From the NCBI GenBank assembly GCA_012295275.1, contig CM022679.1:15403842-15467841 (forward strand): 64,000 nt of DNA, written 5' to 3'. Origin of the DNA: Chrysomallon squamiferum. Its lineage: Eukaryota > Mollusca > Gastropoda > Neomphalida > Peltospiridae. Below the pieces are notes generated by a model. That model was not told the origin of the DNA. It ran no database searches and worked only from the letters and a program-made list of their open reading frames with translations. Shown one piece after another: positions 51,201 through 63,400 of this stretch (positions are counted from its first letter, which is position 1; every line of letters begins with the position of its first letter). The translations under genes and the position numbers were made by a program.

Positions 51201-54195
51201 ATTATGTTAGTAAATTCTTCTAATCTTTACTCTATATTAAGTTTGTAAAGCCCTAAATTATACTTCGCCTTTCCAGCAGTGATGACACTGTTATAAAAAA
51301 TGATGTTGTTAGCTTTACTTTTGGAGGCAGCAAGTTTGCAAGTATTAAGTGTGTCTTGTTTTAAAACAGGAAAACAAAGCTCCAGTAGAAGATGCACAAC
51401 AACAATCAAAAGTTCTACAGGACAAAATCAGAGAACTGCAGTAAGTGTAGCTGGTATCAGATATTTTATTATATAATAGTAAACAAACAAAAAAAAAGAA
51501 GTCAAAATTAAAGATGATCTAACCTAATGACTTCAGAAAATATTTATAAAAAATAGGTAAGATTTAGGGAAAGTAAATTCTTGTATATAAGTTGTAGTAT
51601 TGAGTGCAGTTTTATATAATGCAATGTAACCATGGCTATGTTATATATATATAACAGTTTTCAGTTAATGTTTAAAAGCAAAATATATAGATTAATTTTT
51701 GAGATTTTTTTTATTCTTTGTAAAAGATCCTTTTTGCTAGTAAGTAAACAGAAGTAATCGTTGTGTGTTAAAAATCATACATGTCTTATCTCAAATACTG
51801 GAATATTATAAATGTTTGTATGACTTTGTACAGGTATTTGCTATATCCAAGAAGAGAATATGATTTAGAAAATACATTTTTCATAACATGGGTTGAAATT
51901 ATTTAAGAAAAGTGGTCCTGTAGTTACATTTAAATGGTATTTTATTTTTGTAGAGAAAAGATAATAATCTTAGAACAAGAACTTGAGAAAACACAACAAG
52001 AAAACAATATTCTTGAGGCAAGAATAGAGCAGCGCCATCTTCAAGTAAGAACCCTAATATTAAAAATATTTTTCATTACAAATTGTGAATATTGATTGGT
52101 ACATTTTGTTCAATATTATATAAATTTTCCCCATGTACACAAAAGCGATGTATATTTAATTTCAAACGATAAATAAAAACTACTAAATGATTTTTTAATT
52201 TATATAAAATATTTGTCATTTCCATGGTGACTATAAACCCACCTGCAGAAAATTAAGCAATATGTTTCTTGAGAATTCAGATATCATTATAAATAATAAT
52301 TTTCAAATCAAAGGTTATTTTTGTAAAATGTTATTTGTCATTTATGTAGGATGATTACGACTCTACTTGTGAATACCAGGCTTTATCAATGGTCATTTCT
52401 TAGGTTGCCATCTGCAACAAATATAGTCCTTGTTTAATCCCACATTGTAGTTAATGATTACCAAATGATTTCAGATTTTTGTAAAATATATCATGTTATT
52501 ATTTAGGGTGATTATGACCCCACCCGCACGAAAGTAGTTCACTTTTCAATGAATCCTGCCCAAGTGGCTCAGGACCAGAGAGCCTGTGAGTTAGAGAAAC
52601 TGCAGGAAGAGAATGAGAAGTTAAAACAGAGGCTGAAACTACTGGAAGAGAGTGGAGGTCAAATAGAAGACCTCACTCTGAAAGTTGATGAGAAGTTACA
52701 GGAACCTGATACCAGCAAAGAGATTGAAGGTAAAAAAAAAAAAAAAAAAAACCATATATATATATATATATAAAATACAATTTTTAGAAGTAAAATTTTA
52801 AAAATTAAACATGGAACAGTGATGGAAATAGGTTTAAGGAACTAGTGGTACTCTATGGAGAAATATTTTCTTAATTACTTAGAGAAAATCATGAGTACAT
52901 TTTTTAATAAATCAGTTTTATTTTTTACCTCACATTTCTTACTTAATCTGGAAATGGAGCTGCGTAGTCTGTTTTTATTTATTCATAAGATCTAAGTATT
53001 GTCTACAATGTATTTCCAGGAAAAGAAACAAATATTTTACTCTATTTTTTAAAAATAAATACTTTTTATTATTACATTTTATTATCATTATTATTGTTGT
53101 TGTTGTTGCTGTTATTATTATTATTATTATTATTATTTCAGAAATAAAATCCCAACTTTCAAAGGAACAGCTGAAGAACAAGAGGTTAATGGAGGCTTTC
53201 AAGAAGACAAGTCATGAATTTCGAGATGTGTGCTATCAGCTGACAGGCTACAAGATAGATCTTCCTTGTTCCAGTCAGTACAGACTGACCAGCATGTTTG
53301 CTGAATCACCTAAAGACTATCTGTTATTTCAGGTATTAGCATATATTCAAATTAAACAGGGAACAGTGATGGAAATGGGTTTAAGGAAGCTAGGGGTACT
53401 CTAAGGTCAGTGAGACTGATGTTGGGAAGATGGGGTTTGTCAAGACTATAAGCTGATTGTTAACTTTATTGTTTATATCTTCATTGATCTGAGGATGCTC
53501 TCTTTTAAAATATCTCAATTTGCTCATTTAATAGGATAACACCAGTCTGAAATTTATAGATATTTGTTACATCATAAAATATTTCCACATGTGCTAATTG
53601 GTAAATGCAGCCAATGGAATGTGAGAAGTAGGTTTCTAACGTGACATATCATTAAAATAACATTCATTCTCTGAAAGGTATCATTTGAACTTTTGACTGC
53701 ATTTCAAATTATGTCTTGAAAGAAATATCAATAATAATTTATGTAACATAGTTTCTTGAATATAGTTTTCATTTATAAAGATTTAAAAATAAATAAATAT
53801 ATAAATAAATAACTATATATAGCAGTGCATTTACTATGATAGAGATGTACAGCATCATAACTTTTTCACGATACAGTAGTGAAATACTATATCATAGCAG
53901 TATTAATAGTATTTACTTTTAGCCTGGATACTCTCCACAATAAAGTCTACATGTATTGATAAAAAATCCCAGACAACTGTTGTAATCTTTATAAAAATGT
54001 ATTGAACATATTCTTTTTATTTTCTTTTTTTTACAGCAAAGTCCAAGAGGAGAGATTCAGATGTTGCACACAGATTTTTCTGAAACAGTCAAAGAACTTA
54101 TAGATTTGTATTTAGCTAAACAAGACTCCATTCCTGCTTTCCTGAGCAGTGTTACATTAGAACTGTTTGGACGTCAGACTTTAAATCTGGGATAA
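45242..54195 (+). CDS. MAD1L1: MAD1 spindle assembly checkpoint protein (MAD1L1), sixteen coding exons
   Basis: Coding exons: 45242-45401, 45939-46096, 46796-46978, 47481-47605, 48005-48086, 48572-48702, 49079-49193, 49527-49588, 49765-49851, 50330-50474, 50807-51001, 51370-51440, 51954-52044, 52507-52729, 53142-53332 and 54037-54195 (TAA at 54193). All phases agree, giving 725 residues against 718 in human. Most of the protein is coiled coil. The Mad2-interaction motif is KVVHFSMNP, matching [KR]-aliphatic-aliphatic-x-hydrophobic-x3-P, preceded by GDYDPTRT as in human. The C-terminal RWD-like domain includes YQLTGYKIDLPCSSQYRLTS and QDSIPAFLSSVTLELFGRQT, strongly conserved. MAD1 recruits Mad2 to unattached kinetochores and converts it to its closed form. 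The R-L-K Bub1-binding motif reads R-L-M here. The start is the first ATG after the acceptor; a TTG six bases upstream is in frame but unlikely. Confidence 0.95.
48860..48960 (+). pseudogene. Decayed duplicate of the MAD1 exon 7 acceptor region
   Basis: GATTTACAAAAGACTTGCTG leads to cagtttcag/GGAAAATTAGGAAAAATG, which parallels the true acceptor 181 bp downstream (GGTTTACAAGTGTCTTGTCG leading to actttcag/GGAAAGTGAGAAAAATG). In the MAD1 frame this copy meets a stop three codons in. It may act as a decoy acceptor. Confidence 0.6.
52310..52405 (+). pseudogene. Decayed duplicate of the start of MAD1 exon 14
   Basis: TTTTTGTAAAAT, an acceptor (atgtag) and GATGATTACGAC at 52350 parallel TTTTTGTAAAAT, atttag and GGTGATTATGACC at 52507. 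In frame it reads DDYDSTCEYQALSMVIS and stop, against GDYDPTRTKVVHFSMNP in the real exon. The offset is 157 bp. Confidence 0.55.
52804..53402. repeat. 50-bp direct repeat flanking MAD1 exon 15
   Basis: A block with GGAACAGTGATGGAAAT, GGTTTAAGGAA and GGTACTCTA occurs at about 52804-52855 in intron 14 and 53351-53402 in intron 15. Only about six bases differ over 50. The copies flank exon 15 in the same orientation. Confidence 0.85.
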
Positions 54196-54278
54196 AATTG
54201 GAACCATTTTATCATCATGAAATTTAGCTTCAGTTCACCATCTGAAGTTTTGTACTTGTTTGACGATGGACTGCACAC

Positions 54279-54284
54279 AATAAA
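54279..54284 (+). terminator. MAD1 poly(A) signal
   Basis: AATAAA lies 84 bases after the stop codon, in ordinary non-repetitive sequence, and is followed by a T- and GT-containing stretch (cagtgttag, then ttttggttttc). The spacing is good. Confidence 0.6.
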
Positions 54285-56177
54285 TCAGTGTTAGAACCAA
54301 ATGTAATTTTGGTTTTCTCTCTTAATCATTTATTTTTCCGACTGAGATGATGAAAATGAAGAATTACAGCTGGTGTTGTTACATGCCATAAAGCTTACAG
54401 ATGAAAACAATGATCAGATTTATCATTGATAACATATTCTTAATGGAGAGACAGTTGTTGACAGAAAAGAAGTTTCTTATAATGAAATGTACGGTGTTTA
54501 AGATAAAGAAAATTGAATTTATATATTACAAATTATGTAATAAAACAATGAAAATTGGAAAAAAAGAAAACTGTTTTGAAAAACTGTCTGGTATCGCCAA
54601 TTATGAACTTTGTAATAAAATAGAAGAAATGGGAGGAATATGTTGTTTCATATTTTTTATTATTCCTAGATATCAAGTTACAATTTTTAATCTTTTTAGC
54701 AAACGGCACATTAAAATTGAAGAATAATAAACTGATTTTATTTTCTGATTGTTTTTCAGTAACATTTTATTTATAGTTGATCTGTACATAAGAACAAATA
54801 TGATATTCAGAGTAATTAAGTGTAGATTAAATAAATAACTATATATGCAACAAAATTGCATAATAGTATGCTGTTTGACCTTTTTTTATAGTTTCCATTT
54901 ATCTCCTATACCCATGTAGAACCAATTGAAATGTATCATTATCATATCATAATGCCAAAGAAAACATTCAATTGGGATGTTGTAAATCAATAAATTTAAT
55001 GACAGATTAAGCAACTTCAAATAGTAAAAGCTTTTAACAAATTATTACAATAGCAAATAAATGAACATTCAAGCAGATTATCTAACAGTGACTAAATGAA
55101 AGTTAAAATAAGATAATCTATTTTAAGCAGTATCAACCATGCTCTGCTCTTCTGTAGAAGTCATTTTGATGTAGTTATTAATAGTTCTTTAGCTAAACTT
55201 GTTCATAATATGTATGAATGAAATCAATTTGGCTGTTGCACGTAAGAGTAGATACTAAAAAGTTGCACTGCATAATAATAACCTCATATCCAAATGCATT
55301 AGCCTAATAGTATAATGATAACTATTTTGCTGACCCCTTCCAGCTTGGCTTGCCAAAGTTTGACTGTATATATATATTTTTTTTTCTCTGTAATGAGTTA
55401 AATATTTTTTTATGTGCACTGGTTGTTAGTTTTTACCAGTGCAATGATCATCATACGTTGATAAACTAAAATAAATCCTATCTTGAACTGATTTTTAAAA
55501 ACTTTTGCTACTTAGCAACATGCATTGCAAAGTAAAAATTTTGTAATGTATTTAAAAGATACTGTAATGATTTTAAAACAGTATTTTCGTGTGTGTATTA
55601 ATTTGTATAGGTTAAGCAGAAACAGGTAGATATAATTTAATATTAACTGTTTTACATTTATAATAAGGAAGAGAAACAAACAAAAACTAAAAAACACACC
55701 AGAATTTTTTTTTTTTAAAGTTGGACAGTTTTCATTTTCAAATGGGCATGACTCTTATTACATATCTGAAACTTTTATAACAAAAATATCTTGGCCAATG
55801 TCCTCAAATTATCACTTGGAAGATAATGTAATATGAACATTTTGGATTTATAATGGTTACTTTTAGGCATTACACATCACTTTCAGGCAAAATGCATGAA
55901 ACAGAAGAAATGTGATGGGAACAAATAATAAAAATAATAATAAATACATTTTGAAAATCATACTGGATATCAAATATTATTTTTATGTTTACATTTTTAA
56001 AAATTAAACCCAGTAAATAACAAAAATGTTTAATTTTCATTAAATTATTACTCTTAAACATTTAGACTTTAGAAATTACAGATACAAAATTTAATATGTG
56101 TCAGATAATCTGAAAGAAGGTTTATGATGTCAGGAGTATAAACAAAAAATAAAAAAAAATAAAGTAAAACTTTTGAA

Positions 56178-56775
56178 GTACGCGCGTACCTCCCACTATC
56201 AATGACAGTTGAGTTGTCGGACTTATTCTTAATTTAATTTTTTTTTTTACTTTTATGTCGCAATATTAAAAGGAAAAAAAAAATAACAAGAAATCAGATT
56301 AGAAAAATATTACTTATAAAGAAGCTAGATTAACTGATGCAAACAATTTGATATTATTTGAACTTTACAAAATGCACTTTGCGACCTTCCATTTTTGGAA
56401 TGTCAGCTAAAAGTTTGCCAATATGGCGATGGTGAATGTCTTATTTATCAACATCGGAAATGCATTTTGGAATTATCCAGGATGGAGGTAGACTTTGTGA
56501 TGTTACATCTGGTTCCAAAGTTATCTGAACTTATTGGACGTCATGTTATAATGATTTGAATTTGCAAAAACACTTTTTAAAGTGACCTCAATTTCGTTTG
56601 ATCGCATTTGACTTGTTTAGAATCGATTTCTAGCAAAAACATGGCTGCCGTGTGTTTGGATTCTCACAATGCAACGTCAAACTTTTGTCGATGCATTGTA
56701 TGGGTTAAACATCACCATAATAAGAAGTAGCTCCATGTTTATTGCTATTTATCAGTTGTTTTAACATTTAGAATA
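56178..56775 (+). promoter_or_regulatory. Probable DLG5 promoter and 5' leader
   Basis: The perfect 12-bp palindrome GTACGCGCGTAC at 56178-56189 is CpG-dense in an AT-rich setting. YY1-like motifs occur at about 56423 (AATATGGCGATGG) and 56638 (AACATGGCTGCCG). An upstream ORF, 56641-56730, encodes 29 residues beginning MAAVCLDSHNATSN and ends 45 bp before the DLG5 ATG. The bases before the ATG (acatttag/AATAATGG) could also be a splice acceptor, so the leader may be spliced. Confidence 0.4.
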
Positions 56776-57405
56776 ATGGAAGAGAAACATAAAGAACTTC
56801 TAGAGCTACACAGGCAAAAGTTTCATGCAGTTGATGTTGAAAGATTATACCCAATTTTGCAAGGAGCAGATGTTTTAACATCCGATGAGGTCAACGAAGT
56901 TAACAGTCAGAATTCCAAAATTGCTAAGGTGGAAAAGTTTTTAGATATTCTGCCTCGGAAAGGAGGTTTAGCCTTTGAAAGTCTATGTTTAGCACTTGAA
57001 ACGTCTTATCCACACTTGCTGACAGTCATGTTTCTTGGAAGCAGTCAAGCAACTTCAGGTAAACATTAATTATTTTTTTTTTTTTTTTTTTTTTACTTGA
57101 ATCTTAACATAGTTCTTGTAAATGAAACGGTATTTTTTAAACATTTTATTATTATTATTTTTTTTTAATAAAGAATTCTTGATAATATTCAATTCATATT
57201 GAGAAATAAACAGAACATTTTAAAGTTTTGCTTTGATGTTTGAATGGATAATAAACTATGTACTAAACAGCATGATACAAAGTCATTACAAATATATGGT
57301 ACTGTTACATTTAAAAAAAAAAAAAAAATAATAATAAAAAAAAATAATAATATATATATATATATATATATTTGTAATTTTTAATATTATTAAATTTTCC
57401 AGATT

Positions 57406-57449
<44 letters not shown>

Positions 57450-60400
57450 TAGTACTACATCCTTGTTTTGTTTTTAATAATTTTATTTGTTTGACTAAGT
57501 TATTTCATATTTTGTTAACTAAATATTTTATTATGCTGTAGCCTCTTGTTTTTTCCAAAGCATTAAGATAACACAAATGAAATAAGAATTTTTTTCATAT
57601 TAATTAAATATTTTATTTCTTTTTATTTGTTGTTTTTTTAATTAGGTTTCTTACTTTTCTTTTTTTTTCTTTCTTTCTTTCTTTCTTTATTGTTATAATT
57701 AATATATTTTTTTTAAAATAAATTCAGTACCATTTAAATATCTTTATCTGTGCTATAATATTAATTTTGTTGGATAATTATTAAACAGAACATAAAAGCT
57801 GAAACAGTAAAACAATAATATAAAACTCCCAAAGAAATTTATCAAAACAACAAGAGAGACAGAGAAAGTCAAAATAGCCAAAAATGTATTAAATTTGTCA
57901 TGAAACTATTAGTTTTACATTATATGTGTAGTTTTCCTTCAGACACTTGGAGTACATTTGTTAACCTTAACTAACTGTTGAAAATTTCTTCATTTATCTG
58001 TTTAGTCACTAGTATCAAAGGAACAAAATAAACTGTTTCATATCATGCTGACTAATTAGTGTTATTTTAACCAACTTGTTTACAGGGTGTGGTTCTCATT
58101 AAAGATTATCTTACTAACTAATGAAAATCCCACCTAATTAATGAAGTTACGGTCAGTATTTTTATTCAGCAGCATCAATTTCTCTTCAGACATGACAGCT
58201 ACATACACATCTAGATACAAGTGAAGTATAGATTATTTCATATATTTGTCATATTAATACAAATGTTTTTGTAAAAATAGAGGTTTTATTACAGGTTTAA
58301 ATCAGTATGTCTAGTAATAAAAAGTTTAGCTGTGTCTTCAATGTTTTTTTTTATTTTATTGCTGATTTTGTTTTATAGTCTCTTTGGGCAGTTTGAGGAT
58401 GGAAGGAAAATTTTCAGATTTCTTTTTCTTACATTTCTAAAATAAATAGAAAATAATTAATAGACATATAAGTTACATATTGCAGATAGTAGCTGGAATC
58501 ATTGTTTTTTTTTTTAATAATTTTATATCTGTTGTTTTATTTTGTTTTGATTTTTTTAATTTCAAATATCTAAAATTATTTAGCTTGCTGTTCTTCCCTA
58601 TGTAAAAGTTTGATGGCTGTACAGCTCTTTACCTCATCAGTAAATACAATATTTCTTCTTATATTTATATATAATTATAATTCTTTATTCCATTAGTTTT
58701 AATGTTCAAGTTAACTACAGAAAATATGGTCTTACTCTATATTTAAAAGATGAAAGCACAGTGGTACCTCGACTTACGAGTGCCCCAACTTACAAGTTTT
58801 TCAAGTTACAAGCAGTTGCCCAGTTGAATTTTTGCTTTGAGTTGAGTAAAGTCTGAATTACGACTGAGTTTCAGATATGCCGCCCCTAGTTGGTGCAACA
58901 AACAGTATAAAATCCGGCCAGCATCCCGCGTCCCACTCGTTTACTTCATGTGGTTACCTCGCTGTGGAAGCATCTCTGTTGTGTTGTGTTTGTGTTTTGT
59001 GAAGTATTTTGACAAATTTCTTTTTTCTGACCATGGATTGTAAGAAAGTGAATGCAAAGGACAGTGCTGAGAAAACAAAGCGGATGATGTCCATTGAATT
59101 AAAGCTTGAATTCATAGAAAAACATGAGTGAGTTGTGCATGTAGCCAACTTGGCTAGGCAGTACAAGCATAGTACTTCTACGATATGTACCATACTGAAG
59201 CTAAAGGAGTAAATAAAGGCTATAACTCCAGCCAAAGGCGTTAAAATAATTTGTCTGATCTCAAAGATAAATACACTTTACAAAACAAATTTATTTCTTT
59301 ACATTCTCTTTAATTTTGTTATACAATATTTGTCATTTAAAAATTCATTTAACTTATTTAAAAACATGTTACAAAAAAAATAAAATAATAATAATAAAAA
59401 AAGGGGGTGGATTTTGGGGGCTGGAAAAGATTAATGGTATTTCAATTAATTTCAGTTGGAAAAACTGATTTGATATATGAGCAAATTGAGTTACGAGATT
59501 GCTCATGGAATGAATTAAACTCATACGTCAGGGTACCACTGTAATTTTATATAGTTCATTTTAAAAAAAAAAAATTGTCAGTTAAATTATAATTAATACT
59601 GGCTCAGCAGATGCAGTGCTTCATTTCAGTTATTTGGTATTGGTGGGGATTAGGCTTAATAAGAAAAAATGTCATTTTGTGAGAATGTAGTAATTAAAAT
59701 ATTATTTTTTAAAATTCTTTTTGTGCATTATTGGTTATTTATTTTAATGTTACAATCATGCAGCTTTTACAAAACTTTAAATAGCCTATTATTAAGATCA
59801 TGTTTTAAAATGAACTAAACTGAAAAACATTTTTGATGCTTAAATGAAAATTAACAACATAAAGATTATTATCATTAAATTCATTTCCTCATAATTTGCA
59901 TAAATTTTGAACTGTAGCTAATACAAATATTTTTCTTGTGTAGTTTCATTTATTTAAACAACAACAACCTGAAGCTAGGAAAAACGTATCTCTATTTATA
60001 CATCTAAATTATAATCATTACTCACCTGTCACATCAGTTTTATGTCTTAAATAATAATATATTTTTTTTGACATGTTAGTATGTTAGCAGTAATTTATTT
60101 CATGGTGTCCCCAACCATTACTTACTTGTGACAGTAGATTTTATTTGTTTTAAATTTTAAGAGGCTAAGACCAGATCTGTGTTTTACATACATACTGATA
60201 ATAGTTATTTTTCATTTCGTTCAATTTCTTCTTCTCCTGTTTGTGTAAATAAATAAGGACACACTTCCATGGAAACATATCATGTCACTTGCAGCTTTTA
60301 TTCATTTTCAGCAATAAACTTGAAGTGTTCTGGTAACTTTAGTGAACAAAAACTTGCAATTACTTGTTTTGTGATACCTGCTGCCAGAAAGCAGTTGATA

Positions 60401-63400
60401 CTTGATAATAGAAAGAATGTAATTGCTTGTTTATTGTTATTATTAATAATTGCTATTAATAATGCAGCAGGGTTAAATATTAACTTGGCAACATGCAAGG
60501 GCTGTTATTGTAACAGCATGCTTGGTTAAGACCAGATGCTTTGATAATGGTTGTACTAATTGCCTTCTAATGGGCGTAAAAACTGTTTGACATATATGTT
60601 CATTATTGCTGTGAATTTACATAATGTTTGTAACACACACTGTGGTGATATTACTGCTCATTAGATAATACTTGCATGTTGTATGTGTAGGTGGTTGATA
60701 ACATAGGTGAAACCTTTTTTTTTTTCTGATGATGATTGATGCAGACAGTTTTATGTGTTTAATTCATCAAACAAGCTTAGAGCACAGGTAACCATTTAAT
60801 ATAGATTTGTTTCTTGAATTGTTTATAAACATTTTTAATGACACTGTTGTTGAAACTTTACACTATTGAGTATACATGTATTGAGTGGTGATAAAATAAA
60901 TATGATCATGAGCACTTGGTTATGCTGTATTGAATGAAACAGATTAAGTTTTGATACTGAAGCATTAATATGATAATATCCATGACTACATTTATAAAAT
61001 GGGTTTAAAATAATTTTTAGTTCAGAAGTGAAACAGTCTGTACAGTAAGAAACAACACATAAGTAATCAGTAATAAAGAAATTAACCATGAATTTTAAAA
61101 AATTATTTTACAAACTTTCTTGCATTTATATTTATAAAGGAATTTATGGAATTGAAATATCTCAACATGTAATGTAAATAAAAACAAAACAAGTCATTGT
61201 CTGATCATGAAAATAATGACTAAATCTTGAATTATTATTCACCAAAAAGTTGAATCAAGCTGGTATCCTTACAAAAACTAAATCAAGCTACCAACATAGT
61301 ACTGTTGTTTTTGATAATAATAGTCTATTTATATTATTCATATTTTGTACACTGGTTTCTTAATGTAAAAATTAATACAGTGCTCTCGTTTCTTGTTCAA
61401 GTCAGTAAAAATTACAAATGTGAATAACTTCAAGATAGATCATTTCTGTTTCACAGTAAAAAAAAATTAAAATTAAAAAGATTTAAATAATTTGGCTCAT
61501 GTAAATTTAAAGATTAATGATTAATGATTAACCAAAAAGAATAATGATATTTGTTCTTTTAATTGATAGTATTTTTAAATACAGGTATTATCACATTTGT
61601 TATTGTACCTTATATGAGTAGTTGCCTTACATAAAAAAAAAAAAATTAAAAAAAAATTAAAGGAAGTGTATTAGATTAATGATTCAGAAGGAGTATTTGT
61701 ATTTTTTCTTTTTGAAAGGAAATGGTTAAATATATTTGTATGTATTTTTACTGTATTTTTTGGCTATTTCTTTGTTGTCATGGTTAATTGGCTTCCTTAA
61801 ATATTTGAGTGAAACAATGGAATAAACTTTTATTTTTAACCACGTATTTTATAATAAAAAAAAAAAAAAAAAAAAAAAGATACAAAAGAAAACAACAAGA
61901 ACAAAACATAAAGGTATTTAAATTAAAATAGAATTATGGAATATAGACAGTAATTTATGTCTATTTACTTTATTATAAAAAAAAAAAGAAGAAAAATAAT
62001 ATAAAAATAATAAAATAAAATCTTTATGTATTTACCCACTGTTCTTCTTTCCCTAAACCCAGGTTACAGAAAAAAAGAGAAAAGAACATGTTAATTATAA
62101 TGTGAGACATTCACTGTACACTTAACATATGTTTCAGTAAAGTTTCTTTGTTCTTTTTATCTACAATGTTAATGGATATGTTATCTTACAGATTAGTCAG
62201 TTTTATCATAACCAGGTGATTTATGTTTTGTTTGTTGATTTAGGCAGTGGCAATATAAAATACAATTATTTTTCCATTTCTAAAGTGATCTGTTAATTAT
62301 TAAAAAAAACATTTTAATAATAGATATTATATTTGCTAACTTAAACAAAGGGCTATTTCAGTTAGATACTTATCAGTATTGAACAGTTAAGAATGTATTT
62401 TCTTTTTAATATTTTCACTATATAAAACATTTTTCTTGAAATGCTGATTATGTTAAATACATTTTCTTTTTAATATTTTTAAACCAGAATGGCTATTTAA
62501 AACGTATCAGCAGATAGTAAATGTTCTACTTTTTTGTTATCTCAACTGACTTGCACAATCCTGTATTTTTATTTTATACTGGCCATTTTGATTAGAATCA
62601 CTGTCTGTAATCTTTGGACTCTACTACAATGGCCCATTAAATGGTAAATTTACTGTATAATTAATATTGTATACACTGTATTGATCTATCAAATATTCTG
62701 AGTTGTTTATCATTGAAAGTCTGTTACATACTTAATTATTTATATATGTGTACATGTACTGAATTGCCTTAATATATTTTAAAAAAAAAAAAAAAAGAAG
62801 TCAGAAAGTCAGATTAGCATAATGTAAAATTATATGTTATTATGAACAGAATTTTTGTAAATATATTGTACAGTTACTATTAACAAAAAACAACCACCCC
62901 CAAAAAGTCCACCCACAAAATAACAAAAAAAAAAAAAAAAATGTTATGACCACAGGCTGTACAAAATATATTTGGATTTCACTATTTGACATTTCTTTGG
63001 ACTGTATAGTTTACTAAAACACTAATGACAGTTTTTGAACTTTCAGAGTCACGGTCAACCTCATTAACATCAGATTCTGAAGATGATATGCGACTTCGTG
63101 CTATCAGTGGAGGTTAGTTTTTTTATTAGTTTTTTCTAGATTATAACTGGTGTTGTGAATCCATCTGTACTAATTCTTAAATGTAAAGAAAAATGATTGC
63201 CCATTATTTAGCTCAGAAAGATTTTGCAGAAAATTTGGAAAATAGCTTGTTTTTTATTATTTGAAAATTTGGAAAGTATGTAGATATATGAATCTTATGC
63301 TTGTTGGACTCGAATATGTATGAATGAAGGACTGTTTAAGAATTAATCCTTTTAAACTGAATTGGAGTAATTACATTTTTATAACCACAACTCTCACCCC

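Larger units (their letters stand above)
54196..56775. other. Interval between MAD1 and DLG5
   Basis: After the short MAD1 3' UTR there is AT-rich sequence with no recognisable exon. The ORF at 54401-54727 has no known domain, an AT-driven composition rich in Lys and Ile, and no homologue I recognise. The right end, from about 56160, carries promoter-like features for DLG5. Confidence 0.6.

Noticed and set aside
54401-54727. 108-residue ORF after MAD1
   Set aside because: No domain, AT-driven composition, and a position just past a good poly(A) signal. A chance ORF is most likely.
60269-60529. 86-residue ORF in DLG5 intron 1
   Set aside because: No splice signals in phase with DLG5 and no recognisable motif.
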